From NCBI GenBank assembly GCA_964017235.1, contig OZ024931.1, forward strand, positions 140,494,033-140,558,032: a stretch of 64,000 nt of DNA. Reading direction: 5' to 3'. The stretch's first letter is position 1, and each line of letters begins with the position of its first letter. Shown here piece after piece: positions 1-9,639 of the stretch. The stretch comes from Sabellastarte sp. h YS-2021. Taxonomy: Eukaryota > Annelida > Polychaeta > Sabellida > Sabellidae. Made by a program: the position numbers and the translations under genes. Under the pieces are notes generated by a model, which was not told the origin of the DNA, searched no databases, and saw nothing but the letters and a program-made list of their open reading frames with translations.

Positions 1-410
1 ATAGTAAAATTTCAGACATGTAGCTCATTGCATAGCTGAGTAATAGTTCCTTTGAGGTTCTCACTGTTGAGTAAATCAGTTGTAACTTGAAAACTATTAC
101 ATTTAGAGTAATTTGTTAAATATGTTATTCACAGAATTTTTGGTCAGCTATAACATAGTGAAATTGCAGACCTCTATGTCATGGCATAGCTGAGCAATAG
201 CTACTTTCAGGTTCTCACTGTTGAGTAAATCATTGTATCCACTGGATAGCCGCAGTGTGTAGAGAGAGATTTCACCATGACTGCTCTGATGAAAAAAAAT
301 ATTATAGCTAGCTTTCTTAAGTTTGCAGTATATATTAATAACCATAAAATGTTGTCTGGGAATATTTTTGGCCTCATTTTGAGAAACAAGATGGCCGCCA
401 CAGGTGTTTT
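1..410 (-). repeat. 155-bp satellite unit plus unique spacer
   Basis: The first 260 bases contain copies of the 155-bp satellite-like unit in reverse orientation, recognisable by the core reading TAGCTATTGCTCAGCTATG on the other strand. Bases 260-410 are a spacer including the words GGCGGCCATCTTG on the minus strand. The whole block recurs inverted at about 60720-61030. No gene is supported; the small open frames here are repeat sequence. Confidence 0.75.
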
Positions 411-1015
411 TTGTCAGTCATGAAAAGTGCTTAGATCTCCCTTATTATTGATCCTAGAGGTTTGGGATGATAAACCAACCTGTAGGAAATCATGGGGTGG
501 GAATCTTTTGGTGTGGTCAGATTTGACCTTCAATGACCCCTCCTCCTTCAAGGTTAAACAAGGATAGCCAAACTTAAAAGTGCTTATAACTCGCTTATTA
601 TTGGTCCCAGAGGTTTGGGATGATAAAAAGACAGGAAATCATGGGCTGTGAATCTGTTGATATGGTCCGATTTGACCTTGGAACCCTCCTTCAAGGTCAA
701 ATGAGGATAGCGAAAATTGAAAGTGCCTACAACTCGCTTATTATTGGTGACAGAGATTTGGGATGGTAAACCATCCCATAGGAAATCATTGGCTCGGAAT
801 CTTTTGGTATGGTCAGATTTTACCTTTGGACCCCTCCTTCAAGGTCAAATGAGGACAGCCAAGCTTAAAAGTGCTTATAACTCATTTATAATTGGTCCTA
901 GAGGTTTGGAATGGTAAACCATAGGAAATCATGGGCTGGGAATGTATTTGTGTGGTTAGATTTGACCTTGGACCCCTTCTTCAAGGTCGAACGAGGATAT
1001 TGCATTTGTAGTATT
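410..1015 (+). repeat. 147-bp tandem array
   Basis: Four imperfect head-to-tail copies of a unit of about 147 bases. Each carries CTTATAACTCGCTTATTATTGG, a GGTCCTAGAGGTTTG-like word, GGAAATCATGGGCTGGGAAT, and TTTGACCTTGGACCCCTCC followed by TCAAGGTCAAA. The same family recurs at 2860-3455, 39800-40690, 60150-60715 and 62940-63890. The short open frames in it follow the repeat period and are not genes. Confidence 0.85.
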
Positions 1016-1250
1016 TCTTTAAATATGTTTTAACCTATTTCTTACACTTAAACAATTACCTTGTTATTTTCCTTCATAATACCATTTACAGGGCACAACT
1101 TTTTTATCCTTTTCTTCTGTCAGCTTCGGAATGTCTTTCGAACTTGCTGTTCAGTTACCATTTACTGTATTTCTGTACAGCCCTTTTCCTGATAATTATT
1201 CTGTCCTATAATCACCTTCACAAATCAAAAACACTCAGTCAGCTGACACA

Positions 1251-1268
1251 GTGCCCGCTCACGGGCAC
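1251..1268. repeat. Hairpin module, copy 1
   Basis: An 18-base imperfect palindrome of GTGCCCG facing CGGGCAC, flanked by a TGTCAGCTGA-type word on one side and AAGAGGAGA on the other (read on the minus strand). Similar modules lie at 40975-40990, 59872-59895 and 62669-62686. The sequence outside the AACAAGAGG side differs in each copy, which suggests that this is the end of a dispersed repeat. Confidence 0.6.
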
Positions 1269-1295
1269 TCTCCTCTTGTTTCTTGTTTTACGTCA

Positions 1296-1503
1296 TGTTC
1301 AACAGCCAGGGTCATATTGCGACAGATAGTGTACAGGTGGAGGAACTAGTGCATACTAGTTGGTCAAGATTCTGCACTGTAAACCACCAGGCACCGGCAA
1401 GTAACTACCAACTTTCTAACATGAAGCGCCCTGGCCTATATTCAAACCGTTGACCTCAGAGGTTGAAAGCGAGCACTCTAACCGCTACACCACCAAGCCC
1501 CCT
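1296..1503 (-). repeat. tRNA-derived SINE
   Basis: Read on the minus strand, the element begins GGGGCTTGGTGGTGTAGCGG. A box A-like promoter (GGTGTAGCGGTTAGAGTGC) lies at 1473-1491 and a box B-like sequence (GGTTTGAATATAGGCC) at 1433-1448, spaced as in a tRNA gene. The body runs to about 1296, where a stretch around 1297-1325 (CAACAGCCAGGGTCATATT) is shared with a second fragment at 55930-55993. These are the features of a pol III-transcribed tRNA-derived SINE; the family name is not certain. It lies just upstream of the RING exon. Confidence 0.75.
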
Positions 1504-1594
1504 GATTCCTTATGTCCGAAAGGTGTTCTTAGCATATATGTATTATGTAGCAGATTTAGATGGTAGAAGTTCAGATATCATGGGTATATTACAG

Positions 1595-1738
1595 TATATA
1601 AACCAGACAATGCCTGTTTCAGAAGCAGATCTGAAATGCCCGGTTTGTTTGGGGCCATACGAAGAAGAGGAAAAGATCAGAGAAATGCCCTGTAGACACA
1701 ATTTTCACACAAAGTGTTTGCTTCCATGGTTACAGAAG
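1595..1738 (+). CDS. RNF181-like: RNF181-like RING E3 ligase, exon with N half of RING-H2
   Basis: Internal coding exon of a RING-H2 E3 ubiquitin ligase. It encodes [10 protein letters not shown], an acidic [11 protein letters not shown] stretch, and [16 protein letters not shown]. This supplies the first five zinc ligands of a C3H2C3 RING (CxxC, C-x-H-x2-H, C). The order, and especially LKCPVC and REMPC.H.FH..C.LPWL, matches the cytosolic ligase RNF181. The 3' boundary is clear: the codon AAG at 1736-1738 is followed by GTGAGG. The 5' boundary is uncertain. Acceptor-like AG sites occur at 1593-1594 and at 1621-1622 (after a pyrimidine-rich CCTGTTTC), so the exon starts at 1595 or 1623. Upstream exons were not found and probably lie outside the window. 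Confidence 0.85.
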
Positions 1739-4226
1739 GTGAGGACGTATCTCTTGTAATTTTAATTGATGTTGTATACAAGTAAAAATCAATTCATGAT
1801 TCACCGTCCATGTCTTTCAAATCACCAGCCAATTTTGAAACATTGATTTCTGCTTTTTGCACCTTTGAATTTACTAATAAAGAGATTAAGTTCCATAATA
1901 TTAAATGTTATTTGATCAGATAAGATGATCCTATGCATTACAGCTGATGACAGGGTGGGGGAAATTGCTGAGAATAGTCCAAGAAACATTTATTGTTATA
2001 TTTCTGAGCATCAAACAAATACAGCAAAGTTTGGTATCAAATTAATCCTATTAAAAGGGAAAGATGTATTAATGTTAGAAAAATTGTTTTTCTGGATTTT
2101 CATATTTGACATTTCAGAAGAGCTATCGCTATAACATGGCAAACCTGGGACATCAAAAACCTTATTTGTGTGCTTGTTTTATATATAATTTCATGGATTT
2201 CCTCCAGCTAAAATATGCAACAAATGCAAACTATAAATCTTTCCTCACTGAAAATTCAAAGCAATGAACTTTTTTTTCAGTGTTCATTAAAGTTTAATAA
2301 TTGTATCCCAGAAAAGCGGGGATACTATGGATCACGCACGGTTATCATCCGCGTCCGCAGAGATTTCCTTGTGTTCAATCAACAAGCCACATTTCTTTTG
2401 GGATTTCTTTTAAACTTTGCAAGTGGCTTGCTATGGCAGAGATCTGGCCACCCTATTGTTTTGTTAGCCCAGGAGTCAAAATTATGCTCTGGGGAGTCAA
2501 AAATTTTGACTATTGCTTGTGTTCAAGCTGTAGGGCACAGTTTCTTTCAGATTTATTTTATATTTAGTGCATGAATTAGTGGGTATGACGTCTCACCACC
2601 CTATTTTTGTAGGCCTGGGGTCAAAATCAAGCGAGTAATATATGGCTATTTTAAAGCTAGGAATCAAAAACCTAAACAAATTTGACTTGTAACTTGAAAA
2701 CTATTGAATTTTGTTTAAATATGTTATTCAGCTACTTTTGGGTCAGCTATAACATAGTAAAATTGAAAACCTGTATCTCATTGCATAGCGGAATAATAGC
2801 TACTTTGACGTTTTCACTGTTGAGTAAATCAGTTGTAACTTGAAAACTATTGCAAAAGTGCTTATAACTCACTTATTATTGGTCCTAGAGGTTTCCAATA
2901 TGAAACCAACATACAGGAAATCATTGGCTATGAATCTTCTGAAGTGGTTCAATTTGACCTTGGAGCCCTCCTTCAAGGTCAAATGAGGATAGCCAAAGTT
3001 AAAAGTTCTTATAACTCGCTTATTATTGGTCCTAGAGGTTTGCAATGTGAAACCAACTTATAGGAAATCATGGGCTGGGAATCTTCTGATGTAGTCAAAT
3101 TTGACCTTGGGCTCCCCCTTCAAGGTCAAACGAGGATAGCCAAATTTAAAAGTGCTTATAACTCGCTTATTATTGGTCCTAGAGGTTTGCAATGAAACCA
3201 ATCTATAGGAAATCATGGGCTAGGAATCTTCCAATTTGGTCAGATTTGACCTTGGGGCCCCTTCTTCTAGGTCAAATGACGATAGCCAAAGCTTAAAGTG
3301 CTTATAACTCGCTTATTATTGGTCCTAGAGGTTTGCAATGTGAAACCAACTTATAGGAAATCATGGGCTGGGAATCTTTTGATGTGGTCACATTTGACCT
3401 TGGACCCCTCCTTCAAGGTCAAACAACAGCCAAACTTAAAAATGCTTATAACTTCAGGAATCTTCATCCTCTATGTCTTTTATTATTGATTCTACATGTT
3501 TGCTATGTTCGGGGATACACAGCCGGCTCGCAATAAACCGTGCGGCATAAGTCTAGTATAATTTCTGCTTCAGAACAGCAGTTCATCTTGGCAAAAAAAA
3601 AATACTTTAAAAAAAACAAGGCTGAAAAGTCTTTCAATCTGCAAAGCCATCAGTAGAGTACTGACATCAGAGCTAGGAAGCAATCACCAGTGGTGTACAC
3701 TGGATGGGCAGATTAGTCACTGGAGGGAGAATAGATGAATGGGCAGATTAGTCACTGGAGGGCGAATAAAAAGCGATTTTTAGAAGCACAAGCCTCAGAA
3801 AGTTTGCCCTTAAAATTACAATTTCAGCTACCTTATATGGTATTTATAGATGTGACAGAAATTTACATGTGTTACTGATGACACCCAGTCATTGATTAAT
3901 ATTGTGTTTTCTGTTTTATGCCAAGCCATTTCAATTACCTTATCATTAAATATAAAATGAAAATTTTTTGGACAAAATATGGTTTTACATTTGAAATATT
4001 ATCTTTGAAAGGCCCTTTGTCCCTTTTAATTTTAGGTCAATTGTTAAAGATAAAAACCGGATAAGATCAATTTATTCTGTATTTCTGGTCAATTCTCAAA
4101 ATAACCAAAGCATGAAACTCAGATGGAATGAAGAGTTTTAAACTCAAATTGACAATAACGCTTGGAGAACTTACTAAACTTTGCTTACATTGTCCAGCTG
4201 CTCATCATAAATGTCTTTTCTTCCAG
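1739..4226 (+). other. RNF181-like intron, loaded with repeats
   Basis: The intron begins GTGAGG and ends CTTTTCTTCCAG. Parts of it are repeats: a 2290-2640 fragment related to the hairpin-ended family seen at 28106; a 155-bp satellite unit at 2690-2855; four 147-bp units at 2858-3455; and a terminus at 3490-3545 (GTTCGGGGATACAC, GGCTCGCAATAAA) that recurs inverted at 39625-39680. Nothing recognisable was seen in 1760-2290 or 3600-4220. Confidence 0.7.
2858..3455 (+). repeat. 147-bp tandem array in intron
   Basis: Four copies at a period of 146-147 bases, measured between successive GGTCCTAGAGG words at 2881, 3028, 3175 and 3321. They have the same unit and orientation as the array at 410-1015. 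Confidence 0.85.
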
Positions 4227-4301
4227 ACAAACACCTGCCCAGTCTGCAGATTTGAACTACCCACTGATGATGAAACATATGAGGAATATAAAAAGCAAAA
4301 A
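4227..4301 (+). CDS. RNF181-like: RNF181-like RING E3 ligase, exon with C half of RING-H2
   Basis: A 75-base, phase-0 exon of 25 codons. It encodes [15 protein letters not shown] followed by [17 protein letters not shown] supplies the last two zinc-ligand cysteines of the RING. The ELPTDD.TYEE tail directly after the RING is characteristic of RNF181 orthologues and distinguishes it from other small RING-H2 ligases. The exon is preceded by CTTTTCTTCCAG and followed by GTCAGTG, a good donor. Joining it to the upstream exon gives the expected LPWLQK-TNTCPVC, so splicing restores a full RING. Confidence 0.9.
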
Positions 4302-4688
4302 GTCAGTGTATTTGTAATGTAGGACACACTTGGTCTTGTTTTGTAAAGTTTCAAGAATAGTTTTAACAAGTATAAAGTATCACACCATATGGCCATGTCA
4401 AACTGTTTTTTAAAGCTTGACTTATATCTTTTCCATTTTATTGTTCACATAGTGATCATTGTGAGAATTTTGCAGTGTGACATGAAAGTATCAATCCCAA
4501 ACTGTACTACACATAGCCTTGTATAAATATATTCTATTGCCCCCTCCCCCTTACCTCAAAAAAAATAAATAAGTAAATAAAATTAGACTTCTTCCCTGTT
4601 AGAGTGGTAAAGTGGAAGACCTGCAATACTGTACAGTTATTTATTGTTTAATTTCAATGAATAATGCATACATTTGTGTTTGTTTCAG
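4302..4688 (+). other. RNF181-like last intron
   Basis: A 387-base intron from GTCAGTG to TTGTTTCAG. It is AT-rich, with a CCCCCTCCCCC stretch near 4540. No other feature was seen. Confidence 0.75.
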
Positions 4689-4748
4689 GCACGGAAGAAA
4701 CAAAGAGAATATGAACTGGACACATTACATAATTCAATGTTTGGTTAA
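4689..4748 (+). CDS. RNF181-like: RNF181-like RING E3 ligase, terminal exon
   Basis: Terminal exon of 19 codons plus TAA, encoding ARKKQREYELDTLHNSMFG. RNF181 proteins end in a basic, Gln-rich helix followed by an LxxLHxxM(Y/F) tail, and this exon has exactly that layout. The acceptor is TTGTTTCAG and the reading phase is 0, consistent with the preceding exon. The three exons preserve frame and all eight RING ligands, so this is probably a live gene rather than a pseudogene, although the 5' exons cannot be judged. Confidence 0.88.
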   Translation, partial: ARKKQREYELDTLHNSMFG

Positions 4749-5150
4749 GTCATGAACTAAAAAGTCTATATTTTCTGTCGTAATAATGTCTGTGTGTGTT
4801 ACAAGTGAAACTTTGTCAGCAGTCACACGTACTTAGATAACTAAAAAAATATTGGAATTACACAAATTCTGGTAAACTTTTATTATGCAATTTGTCTGAT
4901 GTATATATCTTTTGTAAAACGTGTAAGATCATTTTTGAGAATTTCACCAATTTAATGTAGCAGCTTTGTTACTATATTATCCCAGTTTTGTGACTGTGGT
5001 TTGCTATAGAATTTTTCTTGCCATTGTACCACAAAGAATAGATAATATTATTTCTTAAGTGAATTCTTTATACGCCAGTTAATTTCTCTATATTTGTTTT
5101 CACAAGAATAACGAAAAAGGTAGAACAGTCAATCTTGAACAACATTTTGT
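4749..5150 (+). other. Downstream flank / 3' UTR of RNF181-like gene
   Basis: AT-rich single-copy-looking sequence after the stop codon. No canonical AATAAA was found, so the polyadenylation site cannot be placed. Confidence 0.4.
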
Positions 5151-5154
5151 GATT

Positions 5155-5440
5155 TCACTATTTATTGTATCCACCGGATGCATCATAGTTTGTGACCTAG
5201 AGGGCTTTAAGTGGCCATAGGTCCATTTCAGACTTAAGATGGCCATAAGTTCTTTGTTATTGAGAATTTAAGGTCAGCTTAAAATAGGGATCTTCCTTTG
5301 GTCACCCTTAACATATGTACCAAGTTTGAAAAAAAAATGTTAATCCATTTTTGAGTTCTCGTGTACACAAGGAAATTTGTAACGTGGTGGCAGTGGCACA
5401 ACAGAGCTGAATCTAGTATATCCCCGACACTCGTCTGTGG
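5155..5440 (-). repeat. Fragment of hairpin-ended (TATCCCC..) repeat
   Basis: Read on the minus strand, this matches the start of the 28106-31331 insertion: a TATCCACAGACGAGTGTCGGGGATATA-like terminal hairpin near 5410-5440, then AGGAAATT, a segment beginning CAAACTTGGTACATATGTTA, and the GGTGACC/GGCCACTTA body. It abuts a 147-bp unit at 5440-5575, as if it had inserted into that array. Confidence 0.65.
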
Positions 5441-5575
5441 ATATAATAATAAGTGCGTTATAAGCACTTTTATAAGTTTGGCTGTCCTCATTTTGACCTT
5501 GACGTGGGGCCCCAAGGTCAAATCTGAACACATCAGAAGATTCCTAGCCCATAATTTCCTATAGGTTGGTTGCTT
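5440..5575 (-). repeat. Single 147-bp unit
   Basis: One reverse-orientation copy of the 147-bp unit (GTTATAAGCACTTTTATAAGT, then TTTGACCTTG, AAGGTCAAATCTGA, CCTATAGGTTGG). Confidence 0.7.
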
Positions 5576-6360
5576 TATTGTCATGTTTCGTTGCTCTAAA
5601 AATGTGACCAAGTGGGCAACAATATAATATAGTAACAACTATCAAGTGGACCAGACAATGTTTTCAAAAAGAAGAAGGTAGTACTCCTACTCTTAATTTT
5701 ATTCTTTGAAAGATTTTAATTCAAAAACTCTCTCAGAGTGTTAGTTACTTTAATCACTTTAACCTGAGACAGTTCTGTAAAATGAAATAAATTCAAAAAT
5801 ATGTAAATTTATTAAGTAGCACAATGTTACAATCAAAGGAAAAACCAAGTACACCTATTTTCATTTTAAAAAGACAGAAATAAAATGTGGATATCCAAGT
5901 CAAAGCCTATTCTCAGATAGTAATAATAATCATAGAAAGAATAGTAATCATCTCAAGAAATTTTATATTTGTCAATGCTCTCTTTATCATTCTCAGTCTC
6001 TGAGTCAAACTATCTCGAAGTAGTGTTGCTGCAGATGAAATATTCCTAAATGATTGCACAGTATCATGAATACTCTCATTGCCTACAACTGTAAGACTGA
6101 TCAAGACTTCTTTGACAATTTCAGGACACATAAAATACTTATCTCCACGGAATTTATGTGTGTCTCATAAAAATAGCATCAGAGATGCCCTTACATAACA
6201 GCCTGGAGACAAAGTTTTCAGCACCATGAGATATAGAAGTAGTGAAAAAGTGCAAAGATCAGGATACTTTCAGAGGAGTTTCAGTTATATAAAGGTCCAA
6301 ATAATGTTTAAGTAGAGAACATAATGTCTAAGAAAAAGAAAATGTATGCAAAGATACTGT
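5576..6360. other. No recognisable feature
   Basis: About 780 AT-rich bases. A 72-codon open frame on the minus strand at 5913-6131 resembles nothing I recognise and has no visible splice or start context, so it is not called. Confidence 0.5.
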
Positions 6361-6829
6361 AAATGCAATAGTTATCAAGTTACAACTGATTAACTCAACA
6401 GTGATAACCTCAAAGTGGCTATTACACAGCTATGTAATGAACTACAGGTCTGAAATTTTACTGTTATAGCTTACCCCAAAGTAGGTAAACGATGTATTTA
6501 AACAAAATACTGTAAATGCAACAGTTTTCAAGTCACAACTGATTTACTCAACATTGATAACCTAAAAATAGCTATTGCTCAGCTATGCCATGAGCTGTAG
6601 TTCTGTAACTGCACTATGTTATAGCTGACCCAAAAGTAGGTGAGCAACATATTTAAACAAAATATTCTAAATGCAATAGTTTTCAAGTTACAACTGATTC
6701 ACTCAACAGTGAGAACCTCAAAGTAGCTATTGCTCAGCTATGCCATGAGCTACAGATCTGCAGTTTCACTATGTTATAGCTGACCCAAAAGTAGGTGAAC
6801 AACATATTTAAACAAAATACTGTAAATTT
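6360..6829 (+). repeat. 155-bp satellite array
   Basis: Three imperfect tandem copies of the 155-bp unit, with the words TTTTCAAGTTACAACTGATT, ACTCAACAGTGA, TAGCTATTGCTCAGCTATGC, GCTGACCCAAAAGTAGGTGA and ACATATTTAAACAAAATACT. No coding potential. Confidence 0.85.
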
Positions 6830-7127
6830 AAAAATTTTAATTACTTAAATGTAGCTTTTATAAGCTACAAGCTTACCATGTGGGACTGAATGCTGTTCTC
6901 GGATGGCCGCAGGCATCACGGCCAATGTCTAAGAAAAATAGACATTTATAGTTGGCCGTAGCCTCAGGTTGTCCTCTTGTGGTACACTACGAGATCTCTT
7001 CCTACTTTCTCGTTGCAATTTTTAAACCTTACCCCTCAGCTGTAATACAGCGGGGAGGCAGGGTGGGACTCTTCTCAGTCCCACATGGTAAGCTTGTAGC
7101 TTATAAAAGCTACATTTAAGTAATTAA
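6830..7127 (-). mobile_element. Truncated DIRS right end plus ICR arm (E3 family), MITE-like
   Basis: About 300 bases bounded by near-perfect inverted arms of about 50 bases (AATTACTTAAATGTAGC, AAGCTACAAGCTTACCATG and their complements at 7069-7127). The content equals the right end of E3 at 24008-24310: the AAGAAAAATAGA block, GGCCGTAGCC, TGGTACACTAC, and CAGCTGTAATACAGCGGGGA. In E3 the second arm is the beginning of the internal complementary region. This copy is therefore a terminal repeat plus half an ICR, giving a MITE-like palindrome with no coding sequence. It sits inside the 155-bp array. Confidence 0.75.
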
Positions 7128-7413
7128 GTGTCCCTTGATTTACTGAACAGTGAGAACCTGAAAATAGCTGTTGCTCAACTATGCCATGAGCTATAGGTCT
7201 GTAATTTCTCTATGTTACAGCTAACCCAGAAGTAGGTGAATAACACATTCAAAGAAAATACTGTGAAGACAATAGTTTTCAAGTTACAACTGATTTACTC
7301 AACAGTGAGAACCTGAAAGTAGCTATTGCTCAGCTATGCCATGAGCTACAGGTCTGCAATATCACTATCTTATAGCTGACCCAAAAGTAGGTGAACAACA
7401 TATTTAAACAAAA
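7128..7413 (+). repeat. 155-bp satellite array
   Basis: About two copies of the 155-bp unit. The array is interrupted at AAACAAAA by E1 and resumes after E1 at 23647 with TACTGTACATGGAATAG. This fits the uninterrupted array sequence AAACAAAATACTGTAAATGC. Confidence 0.85.
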
Positions 7414-7539
7414 TTGCAAATTTAATAATTAAATTTTTATAATACCCTATCCAATGGACAATTGCTAATCCGGTCGGCGGTGAACGGCCCGCCAAACGCC
7501 AGAAAAAGACGTCCTGTGTCTCCACCGGCAGGTACATAA

Positions 7540-9450
7540 GGAAGTCAGCAACTGACTTTACAGGGAGTGCCCCAAGTCCACCTCATGAGTGACGCACCAC
7601 TTGTAAAAATGGCCCACTTTGCCTTATAGACTGGTCTGATTGATCCCCTTTGAGGAGCCTCAATTCTTGCTGCCACTGCCTCAGAGAACCCCTGCTCCTT
7701 GATTGCTGAGGCTCTAGGAGCCTTGCATGGAGATTAAGATTTGTCAGATTTCTGTGAGGGATCTGATTGAATGGCTGTGTCAACAGGTTGGGCAGATTGG
7801 GCAGGCTCAGTGGGATTTGGCTGGACATGGCCACTAGATCCCAAAACCAAGGCATGTTGGGCCACCCCGGAGCAATCAGAATGATTCTCTTGCATGGGGA
7901 GTCCTGCAACTTCTCCACCACTTGCTTCCAGATCCTCCCATGGCAGACTGAGCGCATCCACTGCTGTGGCCAGGGGATCCGGTACCGGTGACACAAACAG
8001 AGACAACTTGTTGAACCTCGTGGCAAATGAGTCTATTTTGGGCCGGTGCCACCTGCTGCATATTGAGTGGAAGACCTCTGAAAGGAGAGAGCACTCTGTT
8101 TGGATGGCCTGGCCTAGCCTGGATAGCTTGTCTGCTACCATGTCTGCCGGCCTGGAATGTGTCGGGCTTTAGAGTCACTTGTTTCCTGGTACACCAGGTC
8201 AAGATTCTCCATAGAAGGGCACAAAGTGGGCCCAACCTCATGCCTCCTTCCTTGTTTATGTATGACACGACTGTGGTGTTATCGGTTGCTACAAGTACTA
8301 TCTTGTTTGAGCAAAGGTCCTGGAAAGACTGCAGAAAAGACTGCTTTTAGTTCTAGATAGTCTATAAGCAGCTTGCTTTCAGGAAGGGACCAGGTTCCTC
8401 TTGCAGTGTGCTCATCTAAGTGAACGCCCCACCCTTCTTTGATGCGTCTGTAAGTAACTGTAGAGCATGTTTTAGTGGGTGTAATGGTTGGGCCTGTGAG
8501 TACATTGTCTTCCTCCAGCCACCCCTGTAAATGGGGGTGCAGGGAATTGGGATCATCTTTTCTAGTGATTCCGGTACCCTCCGGTTCTTTTTGAGATGCC
8601 ACTAAATGGGTCTCAAATGCAGTAGGCCTAGGTGAACTTGTTTTTCTGTGACTGTTAGTAAACCTATCAGAGACATGAACTGCCGGACCGGACAAGCCGG
8701 TAGTGATAGCATTTTCAAGAATTTGTTCTGTAGGTTCTGCCATCAATCCGGTGTCTGTCAGACCGGCTCAGAGGTCTAACTGGTAGCCTACAAAATCGAA
8801 GACCTGCTTGGGCTCCAGTTCTGACCTTTATAATTAAGTTCACCACCCAACCTAGTTCTTGGCATGTTTTCACTAGATCTTGAGTATGCTGGAGACAAGC
8901 CTGGTGGGATCTGGCTCTCACTAACCAGTCGTCTAGGTACCGGTGGATCCTTATACCCTTCTGTATGGCCATCAGTTTCACCTTTGCTACTACAGTGAAC
9001 TCCATGGGTGCTATGGACAAACTAAATGGCAGTGCTTTGAACTGGTATGTCCGACCCTGGATGTGAAATCTCAGATATTTCCTGGACTGTTCCTGTGTTG
9101 GTATATGGAAGTAGGCATCCTTGACATCTATTGAGGTAACCCACTCCCCTTGTTGGAGGGAGGTTCTGATGGTTCCAGTGTCTCCCAATTATTTTTTTTT
9201 TTTTTTTTGCATTTCTTCAAAAGGCATGTAATACCTTCATCAAGAAAATGATCCCTAAGGGGATTTACATAATGTTTATGGTGGTCGGTGACCTTGTCAA
9301 GTTGGGCCAGGTCCAGAGAGTGGCCTTCATGAGGTCCTTTATTTTCAGTCCAGCACCGAGACTCCCAAGTTTCCCAAAATGTGTGCAGTTTCACAGCCAG
9401 GTCTAGTGCCAAGTTGGGACATTGGTAAAATGTTGACAAAAGCCAATTGA
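7540..9450 (-). pseudogene. E1 RT / RNase H / MT-like pseudogene
   Basis: Minus-strand pol remnants broken by many frameshifts. From 9450 down to 7540 there are pieces matching E-A RT: FWETW and HYVNPLRDHFL from the N-terminal region (9230-9440), then GEWVTSIDVKDAYFHIPT, YLRFHIQG, RYLDDWLVRAR (about 8910-8950), LIDYLELKAVFSA from RNase H, KLSRLGQAIQTE, and WPNMPWFWDLVAMSSQIPLS from the region after RNase H. A poly-T run at 9190-9206 replaces part of the fingers region. The remnant cannot encode an enzyme. Confidence 0.85.
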
Positions 9451-9639
9451 TCAACAGAGGAACAGCCATTTCAATCCTAACAATATATGTAGGAGTTAGA
9501 CCCAATAAGTCTACACTGAAAGTCTGTTATCCTTTGTCTTTCTGGTGGAAGTCCCTGGTGATTGGCAACATTACAGTCTGTTGTTCCTGGACAGCCGTCA
9601 TGCATACAAGTGAACCAGAGACAATGTTATTGTCCCTTA

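Noticed and set aside
717-917. 66-codon frame nearly identical to one at 60225-60425
   Set aside because: Similarity is explained by the inverted duplication; the frame follows the 147-bp repeat units and has no coding signature.
1433-1491. Functional tRNA gene on the minus strand
   Set aside because: Box A and B are present, but the sequence cannot fold into a full cloverleaf with paired acceptor stem and continues as a SINE body.
2215-2574. 119-codon plus-strand frame in the RNF181-like intron
   Set aside because: It overlaps a dispersed repeat related to 28106-28260 and lacks similarity to any protein I know.
5913-6131. 72-codon minus-strand frame with a hydrophobic C-terminus
   Set aside because: No recognisable family, no splice signals or neighbouring exons, and AT-rich surroundings in which such frames arise by chance.
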